Shown: positions 54,510 through 64,000 of the stretch, in pieces
How positions within the stretch are numbered: position 1 is the stretch's first letter
Layout of the letters: every line of letters begins with the position of its first letter
From: Loktanella sp. Alg231-35
GTDB lineage: Bacteria; Pseudomonadota; Alphaproteobacteria; Rhodobacterales; Rhodobacteraceae
Reading direction: 5' to 3'
DNA: 64,000 nt
Assembly: GCF_900143545.1 (NCBI RefSeq)
Contig: NZ_FREV01000007.1
Span: forward strand, 1 to 64,000
Program-made: the position numbers and the translations under genes
Notes under the pieces: model-generated
Told to the model about the DNA's origin: nothing
Database searches by the model: none
What the model saw: only the letters and a program-made list of their open reading frames with translations

Positions 54510-56753
54510 ATGCCGCACCGGTTAGAAAGCGAAAGCCGCAAGCTGCTTGGGCGCCTCCGCGAGGCGCTGGCGGCCGACAGTGAAGGACAGGCCCGCCTTG
54601 ATGCTGTGGTCAATCTGATCGCAGATCAGATGCGCACTGAGGTCTGCTCGATCTACCTGTTCCGCGATGCCGAGACTCTGGAACTCTGCGCCACCAAAGG
54701 CCTTCAGGAAGAAGCGGTTCACCAAACCCGTATGCGATTGGGCGAAGGTTTGGTTGGACGAACGGCCAAGTCGCGCACCGTGACAAATACCGCCGACGCC
54801 CCTTCCGAAAAGGGTTTCCGTTACATGCCGGAAACCGGCGAAGAACGGTTTTCGTCCTTCTGCGGCGTGCCGATCCAACGTCTGGGCGATGTGCTGGGTG
54901 TCTTGGTCGTGCAATCCAAAGATGGCCGCGAATACACCCCCGACGAGGTTTACGCCCTCGAAATCGTGGCCATGGTCATTGCCGAAATGACCGAACTGGG
55001 TGCGTTTGTCGGCGAAGGGGCAGCGCTTTCTGCACGCCACCAGCAACCGGTCATGCTGCGCGGCTCGATTGCACAGGAAGGCGCAAGCGAAGGGCAGGTT
55101 TACCTGCACGAACCGCGCGTTGTGGTCACCAACCCCATTTCCGACGACCCCGAAACCGAGCTTTCGCGATTGCGCGAGGCCATCGATCAACTGCGTAAAT
55201 CAGTTGATAACATGCTGGTGGGCGCCCGCACCGTTGACGCCGATCAGGCACAGGTACTTGAGGCCTATCGGATGTTCGCCAACTCCTCCAGTTGGGTGCG
55301 GCGGATGGAAGAAGACGTCAATAACGGCCTCTCGGCCGAGGCGGCGGTCGAAAAAGAACAATCGCTTGCCCGCGCGCGCCTGTCAAAGGCAGGTGATCCT
55401 TATCTGCGCGAACGCCTGCATGACCTTGATGATTTGTCGAACCGCCTGTTGCGCACTTTGACAGGCCAAGGCGCTGATGCGCAGGCCGATATGCCAGATA
55501 ATCCAATCCTTGTGGCCCGCAATATTGGCCCCGGAGAATTGCTGGAATATGGCAAGAAAATCAAAGGGATCGTGCTTGAGGAAGGCTCTGTGGGCAGTCA
55601 CGCCACCATAGTCGCCCGCGCCTGGGCAATCCCGCTGATCATCAACGCCAAAGGGGTCACACGCGAGGCGCTGAACGGTGATACGATCCTTGTGGATGGC
55701 GAACAGGGCATTGCGCACCTACGCCCCGACGAAACCGTACAAAGCGCGTTTAGCGACAAGATCGCGATGCAGACGCGTGCGCAGGAACGTTATGCATCCA
55801 TCCGTGATCTGCCTGCACAGTCAAAATGCGGCAGTGTGATCAGCCTGCAAATGAATGCAGGTCTGATTGCAGACTTGCCATCGTTGGAAGGGTCCGGCGC
55901 CGAAGGCGTGGGCCTGTTCCGCACCGAGTTGCAGTTTCTGATCCGCAATCAAATGCCCCGCCGGGCCGAACTGTCGGCGCTTTATTCCCGTGTCCTCAAG
56001 GCGGCAGGCGGCAAACGCGTAGCCTTCCGCACCCTCGATATTGGGTCAGACAAAGTGCTGCCCTATATGAAACCCAATGACGAACCTAACCCTGCCATGG
56101 GGTGGCGCGCTATCCGCGTCGGTCTCGACAAACCCGGTGTGTTGCGGATGCAATTGCAGGCTCTGCTGCGCGCGGCCAACGGGCAACCGCTGACCGCGAT
56201 GTTCCCCTTTATCACGCAGATCAGTGAATTTCGCGATGCCAAGGCCGAGATGGACAAAGCCATCGCGCGCGAGAAGAAACTGGGGCATCCCTTGCCCTCC
56301 AAACTTGACGTGGGCGCGATGCTGGAAACCCCATCGCTGGCCTATGCACCAGATGCGTTCTTTGAAGAGGTTGATTTCATCTCAATCGGGGGCAACGACC
56401 TCAAACAGTTCTTCTTTGCTGCGGACCGGGAAAATGAGCGGGTGCGCAAACGATATGACACGCTTGACGTCAGTTTCCTGAGCTTCATCGAACAGGTGAT
56501 CAAGCGCTGCGCTGCCGCCAATACGCCGCTGTCATTTTGTGGAGAAGATGCAGGCCGCCCGGTCGAGGCGCTTTGCTTTGCCGCACTTGGGTTGCGCACG
56601 CTCTCGATGCGCCCGGCCTCTGTCGGGCCAGTCAAGCATCTGCTGCGCCGGGTCGATCTGAACGAGGTTAAAGGGATCATGGACGACGCCATCGCGCGCG
56701 GCGATCAATCGGTGCGGCGTGCGGTGTCTGACTGGCTTGTCTATCAGGTCTGA
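54510..56753 (+). CDS. ptsP: PtsP, enzyme I of the nitrogen phosphotransferase system
   Basis: The 747-residue protein has an N-terminal GAF domain (residues about 15-165, SSFCGVPIQRLGDVLGVLVVQS), the phosphohistidine domain with H364 in SVGSHATIVARA, and the PEP-binding barrel (EGVGLFRTELQFLIRNQMP, IGGNDLKQFFFA, FCGEDAGRP). It starts the PEP to Npr to EIIA-Ntr phosphorelay that links nitrogen and carbon status. The ATG at 54510 is preferred to the GTG at 54483. lysC lies directly upstream, a common alphaproteobacterial order. Confidence 0.93.
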   Translation: MPHRLESESRKLLGRLREALAADSEGQARLDAVVNLIADQMRTEVCSIYLFRDAETLELCATKGLQEEAVHQTRMRLGEGLVGRTAKSRTVTNTADAPSEKGFRYMPETGEERFSSFCGVPIQRLGDVLGVLVVQSKDGREYTPDEVYALEIVAMVIAEMTELGAFVGEGAALSARHQQPVMLRGSIAQEGASEGQVYLHEPRVVVTNPISDDPETELSRLREAIDQLRKSVDNMLVGARTVDADQAQVLEAYRMFANSSSWVRRMEEDVNNGLSAEAAVEKEQSLARARLSKAGDPYLRERLHDLDDLSNRLLRTLTGQGADAQADMPDNPILVARNIGPGELLEYGKKIKGIVLEEGSVGSHATIVARAWAIPLIINAKGVTREALNGDTILVDGEQGIAHLRPDETVQSAFSDKIAMQTRAQERYASIRDLPAQSKCGSVISLQMNAGLIADLPSLEGSGAEGVGLFRTELQFLIRNQMPRRAELSALYSRVLKAAGGKRVAFRTLDIGSDKVLPYMKPNDEPNPAMGWRAIRVGLDKPGVLRMQLQALLRAANGQPLTAMFPFITQISEFRDAKAEMDKAIAREKKLGHPLPSKLDVGAMLETPSLAYAPDAFFEEVDFISIGGNDLKQFFFAADRENERVRKRYDTLDVSFLSFIEQVIKRCAAANTPLSFCGEDAGRPVEALCFAALGLRTLSMRPASVGPVKHLLRRVDLNEVKGIMDDAIARGDQSVRRAVSDWLVYQV

Positions 56754-57547
56754 GGCAGGTTGCCTGCGGCCAAGACCTTGTGGAAGTGATCGGTTACTGC
56801 TTTTTCGCCATGGGTGCGGGCCAGCTTGCGCAACCCGAAATGCACATGCGCCATCGCGACATAGTAATCCACGAAGGCGTAATTTGTCCCTGCCCCCGCC
56901 GCCGCACCCAGAACCGGCACGGCCTGAGCAGCCAATTTCTGCGACAGAACAGCGGCAAAGCGGGGCGCGACCTTGCTGATCAACCCGTTGACGGCGGCAC
57001 CCGAAATGCTTAGCCGCGCGCCGATAAAGGCCGTATCGACGCCGTCATCCTCTGCGCCCGGTCCGCCAGCACCAAAGACGGCCAGACATTCCATCCGTGT
57101 TTCCGCTGCATCAGGGTCTTCGCCGTGTTCCACAGCGACGTGATGCACCGCCCGAAAAATCACGGTTGTCGCAACAGGCAGTTCGGCCAGTGCCGTGGGC
57201 AAGCCGCCCAATCCGCCCAGCGCGCCCGACAAGGTGCCCAATAACTTATGCACTCTGTCAGACCCAATGTTCTGCCCCAAGCCGCCGCGCGATTTCTGGG
57301 CCACGTCAAAGCTCTGGCGCAATGCCGCGCGTGCAAGATCATCAATCTGATCACGCGCTGAGGCCGGAAGCAGTTTGAGCCCGTCTTCGACCTGCCCGCC
57401 GACAAAGTTGATTGCCGTCATCAGCACACCATTTGCCTTACGTTGCCGCACGGCAAGGGTGGTGATTTCGGCGTGCGCGGCGTCGGTCAACGGTACGGGT
57501 GGGTTGGAAGGGTTGATCTCTTCCATCGCGATATCTTGGTCATCCAT
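56744..57547 (-). CDS. EcsC family protein
   Basis: The 267-residue protein has an Ala/Gly-rich middle (RVHKLLGTLSGALGGLGGLP and TTVIFRAVHHVAVEHGEDP) and a glycine-rich hydrophobic tail (VPVLGAAAGAGTNYAFVDYY), typical of EcsC-like proteins. The role in gram-negatives is unknown. Two in-frame ATGs (57547, 57526) are possible starts. Its end overlaps the convergent ptsP by 10 bases. Confidence 0.8.
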   Translation of the reverse strand: MDDQDIAMEEINPSNPPVPLTDAAHAEITTLAVRQRKANGVLMTAINFVGGQVEDGLKLLPASARDQIDDLARAALRQSFDVAQKSRGGLGQNIGSDRVHKLLGTLSGALGGLGGLPTALAELPVATTVIFRAVHHVAVEHGEDPDAAETRMECLAVFGAGGPGAEDDGVDTAFIGARLSISGAAVNGLISKVAPRFAAVLSQKLAAQAVPVLGAAAGAGTNYAFVDYYVAMAHVHFGLRKLARTHGEKAVTDHFHKVLAAGNLPQT

Positions 57548-57578
57548 CTGTCTTAGATGGGGCAGTGCAGGTCCAAAT

Positions 57579-58079
57579 TCAATCGCGCATGGATGTGACT
57601 GGCCCTGATACACCTTTCCAGGCGTCTGCACCAAGGGCCGCACCCAGCACGCGTGCGGGGTTTGTGGGCGTTGGCATGATGACATTATCCAATCGCTGAA
57701 ACCCGAAACGCGCATAATAGGGCGCGTCACCCACTAGCATGATCCTTTCATGCCCATCTTCGACCGCCTTTGTCAGGCAGGCCTGCATCAACAGGGCTGC
57801 AACACCTTCACCCTGCCGGGTCGGGTGGACGGCAATGGGGCCCAAAAGCACGGCATCGACCGGCCCAACGCGCACCGGCCAATTGCGCACAGCGCCACCC
57901 AGAATGCCATCTGCATCGCGTGCGGTCAGGCAAAGGGACGCAATCGGATCGACACCATCGCGCAACCGGTACGACGAGAGTGCAGAACGTCCCGGCGCAA
58001 AGCAAAGATCATAAAGCGCCTCGACTTCCCACCAATCATCGCCTGTCTCTGAGGCCAATGTCATTGCCGTTTGTTGCAT
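57579..58079 (-). CDS. GNAT-family N-acetyltransferase
   Basis: The 166-residue protein has the GNAT acetyl-CoA block LGPIAVHPTRQGEGVAALLM and the YYARFGFQRL strand, as in YhbS-type proteins. The substrate is not predictable. It is divergent from the flavin reductase gene. Confidence 0.85.
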   Translation of the reverse strand: MQQTAMTLASETGDDWWEVEALYDLCFAPGRSALSSYRLRDGVDPIASLCLTARDADGILGGAVRNWPVRVGPVDAVLLGPIAVHPTRQGEGVAALLMQACLTKAVEDGHERIMLVGDAPYYARFGFQRLDNVIMPTPTNPARVLGAALGADAWKGVSGPVTSMRD

Positions 58080-58148
58080 GTGTCTTTCATCTGGCCATTG
58101 GCGCTAGGCCACGCTACCCAATGGGAAATCGAAACGAAAGACACCGCG

Positions 58149-58754
58149 ATGTTCTACGAACCCAAAAATGGCCATGGCCTGCCGCATAATCCTTTCAATG
58201 CGGTTGTTTCGCCGCGTCCCATTGGCTGGATCGCCACGCGCGGCGCTGATGGGCAGGACAACCTCGCCCCATATTCCTTCTTTAATGCTGTGGCCTATGT
58301 GCCGCCGCAGGTCATGTTCGCCTCAACCAGTGCCAAACCGGACCGGGGCGACACCAAGGATTCTGTCAGCAATATCCGCGAAACCGGCGTTTTTGCCGTA
58401 AACATTGTGGAATACGTGGCCCGAGACATCATGAACAAAACCTCTGGGCCATGGGACAAGGGTACCGACGAATTTGCTCTTGCAGGGGTCGAAAAGGCCG
58501 AGTGTGCGACCATCAACTGCCCACGCGTGGCAAATACGCCTGCGACGCTGGAATGCAAACTGACGCAAATCGTGCAGCTGCCCGGTGAAGCGAACTTTGC
58601 CGTCTTTGGCGAGGTCACAGGCGTGCATCTGCGTGATGATTGCCTTGTGGATGGCAAGTTCGACGTGACCAAGTTCAACCCGCTCACACGTCTAGGGTAC
58701 CGCGACTATTCAGTGATCCGCGAGGTTTTTACCTTGCAGCGCCCTGACGACTAA
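58149..58754 (+). CDS. Flavin reductase-like FMN-binding protein
   Basis: The 201-residue protein has the split-barrel flavin domain (VVSPRPIGWIATRGADGQDNLAPYSFFN, SNIRETGVFAVNIVE). Relatives reduce flavin with NAD(P)H or act as oxidoreductases of unknown substrate. The ATG at 58149 gives the family start MFYEPKNGHGLPHNPF. Confidence 0.85.
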   Translation: MFYEPKNGHGLPHNPFNAVVSPRPIGWIATRGADGQDNLAPYSFFNAVAYVPPQVMFASTSAKPDRGDTKDSVSNIRETGVFAVNIVEYVARDIMNKTSGPWDKGTDEFALAGVEKAECATINCPRVANTPATLECKLTQIVQLPGEANFAVFGEVTGVHLRDDCLVDGKFDVTKFNPLTRLGYRDYSVIREVFTLQRPDD

Positions 58755-58758
58755 GCAC

Positions 58759-58807
58759 CCAGACTTTCCAAGAAAGTCTGGCCCCAAATCCTCTTGGAGG
58801 ATTTGGG
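58759..58807. terminator. Tandem hairpins between convergent genes
   Basis: Two perfect stems lie side by side: CCAGACTTTC / GAAAGTCTGG (58759-58781, 3-base loop) and CCCAAATCCTC / GAGGATTTGGG (58783-58807, 3-base loop). They fill the space between the flavin reductase stop and the sulP stop. There is no T-run. They probably act as a bidirectional terminator or mRNA 3' end protector, and may belong to a dispersed repeat family. Confidence 0.6.
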
Positions 58808-58808
58808 C

Positions 58809-60431
58809 TTAGTGCCCACCGATAATCCCGGTCTTAACGCTGTAATCCACTGCGAGCTCATAATCAGGATCGTCATCACTATCGACCATCAGGTGGCCAG
58901 CTTTTGACAAAAGCTTGTGACAATCGCGGCTGAGGTGACGAAGTTGAATGACTTTCCCGGCATCGACATACTTCTGCGCCAGCGCCTCAATCGCCTGCAA
59001 GGCGGATTGATCTGCGACGCGGCTCGCGGCGAAATCAACGATGACAACATCAGGATCGGCCTCGACGTCAAAGATTTCCGTGAATCCGTCAGCTGAACCA
59101 AAGAACAACGGCCCTTGGATTTCATAAACCTGCGCACCTGCTTCGGTGCGGCTTTCGCGCTTGATCGCATGAATGCGTGTTGCATTGCTCCACGCGTATG
59201 CAAGGGCAGAGACAATCACACCAACAACAACGGCCGTAGCAAGGTCTGTGGCCACGGTGACGATGGTGACGAGGATCGTCACAAAGGCATCCGTCTTGGG
59301 AACCTTGCGCAGGATACGCAGTGAGTTCCAGGCGAAAGTGCCTATTACCACCATGAACATCACACCAACCAAAGCGGCAAGCGGGATCTGTTCGATCAGA
59401 CCACTAGCAAACAGGATGAAGGCAAGCAGGAACAAGGACGCGGCCACACCGGCAACGCGAGTGCGCCCACCGGATTTGACGTTGATCATCGACTGACCAA
59501 TCATCGCGCAACCGCCCATGCCACCAAAGAAACCGGTCACAGTATTGGCGGCGCCCTGGGCCAGGCACTCCTGACTGGCACCGCCACGCTTGCCCGTCAT
59601 TTCACCCACAAGGTTCAAGGTCAGCAGGCTTTCGATCAAGCCAATCGCGGCAAGGATCAGCGCGTAGGGCAGGATGATCTCAACGGTTTCCCAGTTCAGC
59701 GGCACCATGGGCACATGGAATGGCGGCAGCCCACCTTCGATGCTGGCCAGATCGCCAACCAGTGGCACATCAAGGCCAAAACCAATCACGATGGCCGCAA
59801 CAATACCAATCCCAGCAAGAGGGGCTGGTACGATATTTGTCACCTTTGGCATCAGCCAGATGATCACCATCGTCAACGCTACAAGGCCCAGCATCAGATA
59901 AAGCTGCATTCCATGCAGCCATTCACCGTTGGCCATGCCGTGGCCCGCGCTTTCTGCCGATCCCGGCACCTGAAACTGACCCAATTGCGCCAGGAAAATC
60001 ACAATCGCCAGACCGTTCACGAAACCCAACATAACCGGGTGTGGCACGAGGCGGATGAATTTACCCCAACGCATGACGCCCACAAAAATCTGGATCAGCC
60101 CCATGAGGACAACAGTGGCAAACAGATACTCAACCCCGTGCAGCGCAACGAGGCTGACCATGACGACGGCAAGCGCACCGGTAGCTCCCGAAATCATACC
60201 CGGACGGCCGCCAAAGAGCGCAGTGATCAAGCCCACGATAAAAGCCGCATAAAGCCCAACCAGCGGTTCCACCCCCGCAACAAAGGCAAAGGCCACGGCC
60301 TCTGGCACGAGGGCCAAGGCAACGGTAAGACCCGAAAGGATCTCGATCCGCAGAGTGCTAGGGTTCAACGGGCCGTCAGGGTCGCGACGGGAAAGGTTTT
60401 CAGCGAAACTCGCCAAGAGTGCGCGGGCCAT
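58809..60431 (-). CDS. SulP-family anion transporter with STAS domain
   Basis: The 540-residue protein has 10-12 membrane segments with the SulP motif VPEAVAFAFVAGVEPLVGLYAAF and a GGMGGCAMIGQSMINVKSGG block. A C-terminal STAS domain follows (about residues 435-525). It may carry sulfate, bicarbonate or another anion; the BicA-like group is possible. The start at 60431 has AGGA upstream; a further upstream ATG is unsupported. Confidence 0.87.
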   Translation of the reverse strand: MARALLASFAENLSRRDPDGPLNPSTLRIEILSGLTVALALVPEAVAFAFVAGVEPLVGLYAAFIVGLITALFGGRPGMISGATGALAVVMVSLVALHGVEYLFATVVLMGLIQIFVGVMRWGKFIRLVPHPVMLGFVNGLAIVIFLAQLGQFQVPGSAESAGHGMANGEWLHGMQLYLMLGLVALTMVIIWLMPKVTNIVPAPLAGIGIVAAIVIGFGLDVPLVGDLASIEGGLPPFHVPMVPLNWETVEIILPYALILAAIGLIESLLTLNLVGEMTGKRGGASQECLAQGAANTVTGFFGGMGGCAMIGQSMINVKSGGRTRVAGVAASLFLLAFILFASGLIEQIPLAALVGVMFMVVIGTFAWNSLRILRKVPKTDAFVTILVTIVTVATDLATAVVVGVIVSALAYAWSNATRIHAIKRESRTEAGAQVYEIQGPLFFGSADGFTEIFDVEADPDVVIVDFAASRVADQSALQAIEALAQKYVDAGKVIQLRHLSRDCHKLLSKAGHLMVDSDDDPDYELAVDYSVKTGIIGGH

Positions 60432-60606
60432 AAAGAATCCTGTCAAAGGGGGCAAAGGTTGGGCTGCGGATACCCAAGCCTGAACTGAATGTCACCCCAC
60501 TTCATCGGGGCAATTTCGGCTGTTGCAGCATTGGCACTGCGCAAAGGGTTCACATTTGGGGTGATCCGTTTCAATGTCAGCGCCGAACCGGGGTTAGGGG
60601 CACCAC

Positions 60607-61473
60607 ATGCAAACCAAAATCGGGATTATCGGCGGGTCAGGCATCTATAATATGGATGGGCTGCAAGACCCCAGTTGGATATCTGTGGCAAGCCCATGGG
60701 GCACCCCTTCTGATGACATCCTCACTGGCGCGTTGAATGGCGTCGCCATGGCCTTCCTCCCCCGGCACGGACGCGGGCACATGCATTCGCCGACGACAGT
60801 GCCTTACAGGGCCAATATCGATGCAATGAAGCGGCTTGGCGTTACTGACATTATCAGTGTCAGCGCCTGTGGATCATTCCGTGAAGAGATGGCACCGGGT
60901 GATTTCGTGATCGTGGATCAGTTCATCGACCGGACCTTCGCCCGCGAAAAATCATTCTTTGGCACCGGCTGTGTGGCCCATGTCAGCGTGGCGCACCCCA
61001 CTTGCGCACGGCTCTCGGACGCCTGTGAAACCGCCGCGCGCGACGCCGGGATCACAACGCATCGGGGCGGCACCTATTTGGCGATGGAAGGCCCGCAATT
61101 TTCCTCGCAGGCCGAAAGCAAACTTTACCGCGACTGGGGCTGCGATGTGATCGGCATGACCAACATGCCCGAAGCCAAGCTCGCCCGCGAAGCCGAGATT
61201 TGCTACGCCTCCATCGCCATGGTCACCGACTATGACAGCTGGCACCCCGATCACGGGGCGGTTGACGTGGCCGAAGTGATCAAGACCTTGCAGGGCAATG
61301 GCACCAAGGCGCAGGATTTGGTCAGCCGCCTGCCCGCCTTGTTGGGCTCGGAACGCACGCCCTGTCCGCATGGCTGTGACCGCGCCCTAGACTACGCTGT
61401 GATGACCGCCCCCGAAAAACGCGACCCGGCACGTGTTGCCAAACTGGATGCCGTCGCAGGCCGTGTCCTCTAA
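60607..61473 (+). CDS. mtnP: S-methyl-5'-thioadenosine phosphorylase
   Basis: The 288-residue protein has the PNP/MTAP motifs [28 protein letters not shown], the [10 protein letters not shown] block, [18 protein letters not shown] and [16 protein letters not shown]. It splits methylthioadenosine into adenine and methylthioribose-1-phosphate. It is followed 19 bases later by apt, which reclaims the adenine. Confidence 0.93.
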   Translation: MQTKIGIIGGSGIYNMDGLQDPSWISVASPWGTPSDDILTGALNGVAMAFLPRHGRGHMHSPTTVPYRANIDAMKRLGVTDIISVSACGSFREEMAPGDFVIVDQFIDRTFAREKSFFGTGCVAHVSVAHPTCARLSDACETAARDAGITTHRGGTYLAMEGPQFSSQAESKLYRDWGCDVIGMTNMPEAKLAREAEICYASIAMVTDYDSWHPDHGAVDVAEVIKTLQGNGTKAQDLVSRLPALLGSERTPCPHGCDRALDYAVMTAPEKRDPARVAKLDAVAGRVL

Positions 61474-61492
61474 TCCATATGAAAGCGAATTG

Positions 61493-62023
61493 ATGAAAAC
61501 CGTCCAAGACTATATCCGCACGATCCCTGACTTTCCCCATGAAGGGATCATGTTTCGTGATGTGACCACGCTGTTCAATGATCCGCGCGGGTTTCGGATG
61601 GCCATTGATCAACTGCTACATCCTTATGCCGGGCAACCCATCGACAAGGTTGTGGGATTGGAGGCGCGCGGCTTCATCCTAGGCGGGGCGATTGCACATC
61701 AGTTGTCGCTTGGCTTTGTCCCGATCCGTAAGAAAGGTAAACTGCCAGGCAAGACCATCGAACAGGACTACACGCTGGAATACGGTCAAGCGACGATGGA
61801 AGTGCATGACGACGCGCTTCAGCCGGGCGAGAAAATTCTGCTGGTTGATGATCTTCTGGCCACCGGCGGCACCGCTGAGGCCGGGATCAAATTGATCGAG
61901 CGTATGGGCGCCGAAGTGATTGGCTGTGCCTTCGTCATCGACCTACCCGAATTGGGTGGGCGCAAACGGCTGGAAGCCATGGGCATGGATGTGCATGCGC
62001 TTTGCGCTTTTGACGGCGCATGA
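61493..62023 (+). CDS. apt: Adenine phosphoribosyltransferase
   Basis: The 176-residue protein has the start [28 protein letters not shown] and the PRPP loop [16 protein letters not shown]. It makes AMP from adenine and PRPP. The ATG at 61493 fits the family. Its stop abuts the stop of the convergent membrane-protein gene. Confidence 0.94.
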   Translation: MKTVQDYIRTIPDFPHEGIMFRDVTTLFNDPRGFRMAIDQLLHPYAGQPIDKVVGLEARGFILGGAIAHQLSLGFVPIRKKGKLPGKTIEQDYTLEYGQATMEVHDDALQPGEKILLVDDLLATGGTAEAGIKLIERMGAEVIGCAFVIDLPELGGRKRLEAMGMDVHALCAFDGA

Positions 62024-63037
62024 TCAGAGCAGCGACGGAAAACTGCCCGCAAATGCAGCCAATATCGGCGCTGCCAATGCAAAGCCCGACTTGAGAAACT
62101 CAATCGGATTGGTCTGCAACCCGCGCATCTTTAGCCATGCGGCATGCGCTTTGTAGTCAGCGAGGCTTTCTTCTTGCGCTGCGGCATCGGACAATCGCTG
62201 TTTGCGCCCTTCAAGGATCAGCGCCACAGGCAGGTAGAAGCTGAGGATCAGCAGTGAAAAATAGATGCCCACGAACAAAAGCGCCGAAGACACCAGCGCC
62301 CCGTAAGCCGCCGCATCCGCGCCATCAACCATCGGTACAAGCCAACGCATCCAACTGATCGCAAAGAACATCCCAAATGTCAGCACCAACCCTGACATGT
62401 AAAGTTGGCGGCGCATCCGCTGCATGTTCCGTTCTAACTGTGCGGCCTGCGCGTCAAGGTCGGTGTCGGGCTGCTCTTCCAGACACAGCACCATGCCAAC
62501 AACTAGACCACCGACACCCAACCCCGCAAAAACGTTGGTCACATCCATCATCCGGTTCAGCAATGAGATCACCGGAACCTCGCCGCAAAGCCCCAAAAGC
62601 CAGCGATCCTCGGGGCTGGCACAACCGGGCAGACCGCCACGCGCTAGGGCTGCCTCAAACAGGTCGCCACCCAACCGGTGATAGTTGCGCAATTTGTCGG
62701 GGTTCAAGGCATAATCAACGGTCGGATACACCGCGAGCGCAAAGACACCGACCAACACCAGAATTGCGGCAAAGCGGGTCTGTCTTGCGATCGGTTGTGC
62801 AAGGTCGCGTATGGCCATCACAAACACCAGCAACGCAAGGGCGGCAAAGAACCAAGTAGCGCCTAAGAACCGGAACCGCCCGGTCGTTTCCTGAAAACCA
62901 TTGTCCGGGCTAAGAAGCTCTGTCGAAATCGGCAAATTCGCAGTCAGGAACTGTTTGGTGATGATAGACTCAATGATGGCCATTGCGGCGGGCACAAGCC
63001 CAATCAGAAAATAGCGTGGTGGAACATTGCGGGTCAT
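62024..63037 (-). CDS. Multi-pass membrane protein, unknown function
   Basis: The 337-residue protein has about six hydrophobic segments (near residues 10-27, 60-78, 90-107, 165-185, 213-232 and 243-272). A charged loop (EEQPDTDLDAQAAQLERNMQRMRRQL) lies between the fourth and fifth. No family is recognised. It stands alone between apt and the flavoprotein gene. Confidence 0.7.
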   Translation of the reverse strand: MTRNVPPRYFLIGLVPAAMAIIESIITKQFLTANLPISTELLSPDNGFQETTGRFRFLGATWFFAALALLVFVMAIRDLAQPIARQTRFAAILVLVGVFALAVYPTVDYALNPDKLRNYHRLGGDLFEAALARGGLPGCASPEDRWLLGLCGEVPVISLLNRMMDVTNVFAGLGVGGLVVGMVLCLEEQPDTDLDAQAAQLERNMQRMRRQLYMSGLVLTFGMFFAISWMRWLVPMVDGADAAAYGALVSSALLFVGIYFSLLILSFYLPVALILEGRKQRLSDAAAQEESLADYKAHAAWLKMRGLQTNPIEFLKSGFALAAPILAAFAGSFPSLL

Positions 63038-63101
63038 AATACGACCGTCCCCTTCTGAATAAGGACGACGTTAGCAGTTTTGGCCCAAGTTGAATACCCG
63101 C

Positions 63102-64000
63102 CTAGCTTTTAGCGGCCAATACCGCGCCGGGGTTCATGATCCCGTCTGGGTCCAGTGCTGATTTGATCGCGCGCATCATGGCCAGATTTGCCGGATCACC
63201 GTACCGCTCCAAATCATCGGTTTTCAACCGCCCGATCCCGTGTTCCGCGCTAACCGATCCCTGCATTTCATGTACCAGATCATGCACCGCCTGTTTGACT
63301 TGGGCACGGTCGGCCTCATGATCATCACGGCTGCGCCCCGGTAAGGGAAATACGTTGTAATGCAGGTTTCCGTCACCCAGATGGCCAAAGCAGTTAATCC
63401 GGAAAGTGCCAACCTCGGCCAGCACCGCTTTGCCGCGTTCAATAAAGGCCGGAATGGCACCGAGCGGGACAGAGATATCATGCGAACTGACCGATCCGAT
63501 CCGCCGGTTCGCCTCTGGGATACTCTCGCGGATGTGCCAGAAGGCGTCACGTTGGGCATGCGATTGCGCGATGACCCCGTCAGTGACCAGATCCGCCTCA
63601 AAAGCTGAGGCAAAGATGGTTTCCAGCGCATCAGCCGCCCCCAGCCCGGCGGGCAATCCAACATCGATCAGCACACACCACTCTGGCTGTTGATCAAACG
63701 GGTGTTTGTAAGACGGTCCAACCTCATCAAGGAAATCAAAGCCTTGACGGTGCATCAACTCAAAGGCTGAAATCCCCTCACCCACCTTCGCTCTTGCCAG
63801 CGCCAGCAATGCCAAGGCTGCCTCTGGCGATGACACCGCCATCAACGCCGCCCCAACTTCAGCCGGGGGTGTGGCAAGTTTAAGCGCGGCTGCGGTGACA
63901 ATCCCCAGTGTACCTTCAGCCCCGATCATCAGATTGCGTAGATCATAGCCGGTGTTGTCTTTGTGCAGCCGTGTCAGCCCATGCCAGATGGAACCATCTG
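63102..64000 (-). CDS. FAD-linked oxidase, D-lactate/glycolate-dehydrogenase type (partial)
   Basis: The C-terminal 299 or so residues are visible; the N-terminus is beyond the right edge. They include the end of the FAD-binding domain (LRNLMIGAEGTLGIVTAAALKLA) and the FAD-oxidase C-terminal domain (GHLGDGNLHYNVFP, SAEHGIGRLKTDDLERYG, ALDPDGIMNPGAVL). Relatives are GlcD, Dld and D-2-hydroxyglutarate dehydrogenase. The frame is open to the edge. Confidence 0.88.
   Translation of the reverse strand, partial: DGSIWHGLTRLHKDNTGYDLRNLMIGAEGTLGIVTAAALKLATPPAEVGAALMAVSSPEAALALLALARAKVGEGISAFELMHRQGFDFLDEVGPSYKHPFDQQPEWCVLIDVGLPAGLGAADALETIFASAFEADLVTDGVIAQSHAQRDAFWHIRESIPEANRRIGSVSSHDISVPLGAIPAFIERGKAVLAEVGTFRINCFGHLGDGNLHYNVFPLPGRSRDDHEADRAQVKQAVHDLVHEMQGSVSAEHGIGRLKTDDLERYGDPANLAMMRAIKSALDPDGIMNPGAVLAAKS

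Noticed and set aside
59715-60488. A 257-codon plus-strand frame opposite sulP
   Set aside because: It is antisense to a clear SulP transporter. Its His/Gln/Asn-rich translation has no domain and no ribosome binding site.

Overview
The window looks like a chromosomal segment of a Rhodobacterales (roseobacter-group) alphaproteobacterium. The base composition is moderately GC-rich. The gene content also points there: a PutA without its own DNA-binding domain next to an Lrp-type PutR, a MetR/metF pair, a Rhodobacterales-type DUF6280 protein, an Mtt-family methyltransferase operon, and the alphaproteobacterial run pcm-like / tolC / PopZ-like. No replication origin, rRNA, prophage or CRISPR array is visible. 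There are two tRNAs (Leu-UAA and Cys-GCA, both on the minus strand) and one IS3-family end at the left edge.

Layout. 1-4.5 kb is accessory surface DNA: an IS end has cut off the 3' part of a GEVED/fibronectin-type surface protein gene that also carries an early stop codon. It is followed by a TIGR03032/DUF4915 protein, an HlyC-type lysine acyltransferase and a VCBS-like/Hint protein. 4.5-12.9 kb is one minus-strand catabolic operon: a GntR regulator with a clear dyad operator, DapA-type lyase, aldehyde dehydrogenase, non-pyrrolysine MttB-family methyltransferase, FAD amine oxidase and a polar amino-acid ABC importer. It probably degrades a methylated amine or betaine. 13-21.3 kb holds tRNA-Leu, a TPR protein, putR/putA, a rhomboid protease, an inositol monophosphatase and metR/metF. 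21.3-27.3 kb holds a thioesterase, a DUF2235 hydrolase, an unaccompanied xanthine-dehydrogenase-type large subunit, a two-gene Fe/2OG dioxygenase plus HD-domain oxygenase unit resembling PhnY/PhnZ or TmpA/TmpB, and a small lipoprotein.

27.5-43.9 kb is mostly housekeeping: valS (with an in-frame palindromic repeat), aminotransferases, an MsbA-like exporter, YgfZ, EF-P, cobQ, a PopZ-like protein, tolC, a pcm-like methyltransferase, and a GT2/GtrA pair. 44-48 kb holds a NeuC epimerase and two tandem Kdo-transferase-like (GT30) genes. 47.8-50.3 kb is modABC. The remainder holds an HDAC-like deacetylase, NUDIX, DUF1178, SDR, lysC, ptsP, EcsC, GNAT, flavin reductase, a SulP transporter, mtnP-apt for methylthioadenosine/adenine salvage, a membrane protein, and a D-lactate/glycolate-oxidase-type flavoprotein cut by the right edge.

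The most unusual items are the PhyH/HD-oxygenase pair, where the metal ligands are conserved but the expected substrate-lid residues are not, the acyltransferase/Hint pair, the MttB operon without a corrinoid protein in the window, and the divergent PopZ candidate recognised mainly by gene order. All family calls come from reading the sequences. No database search was run.
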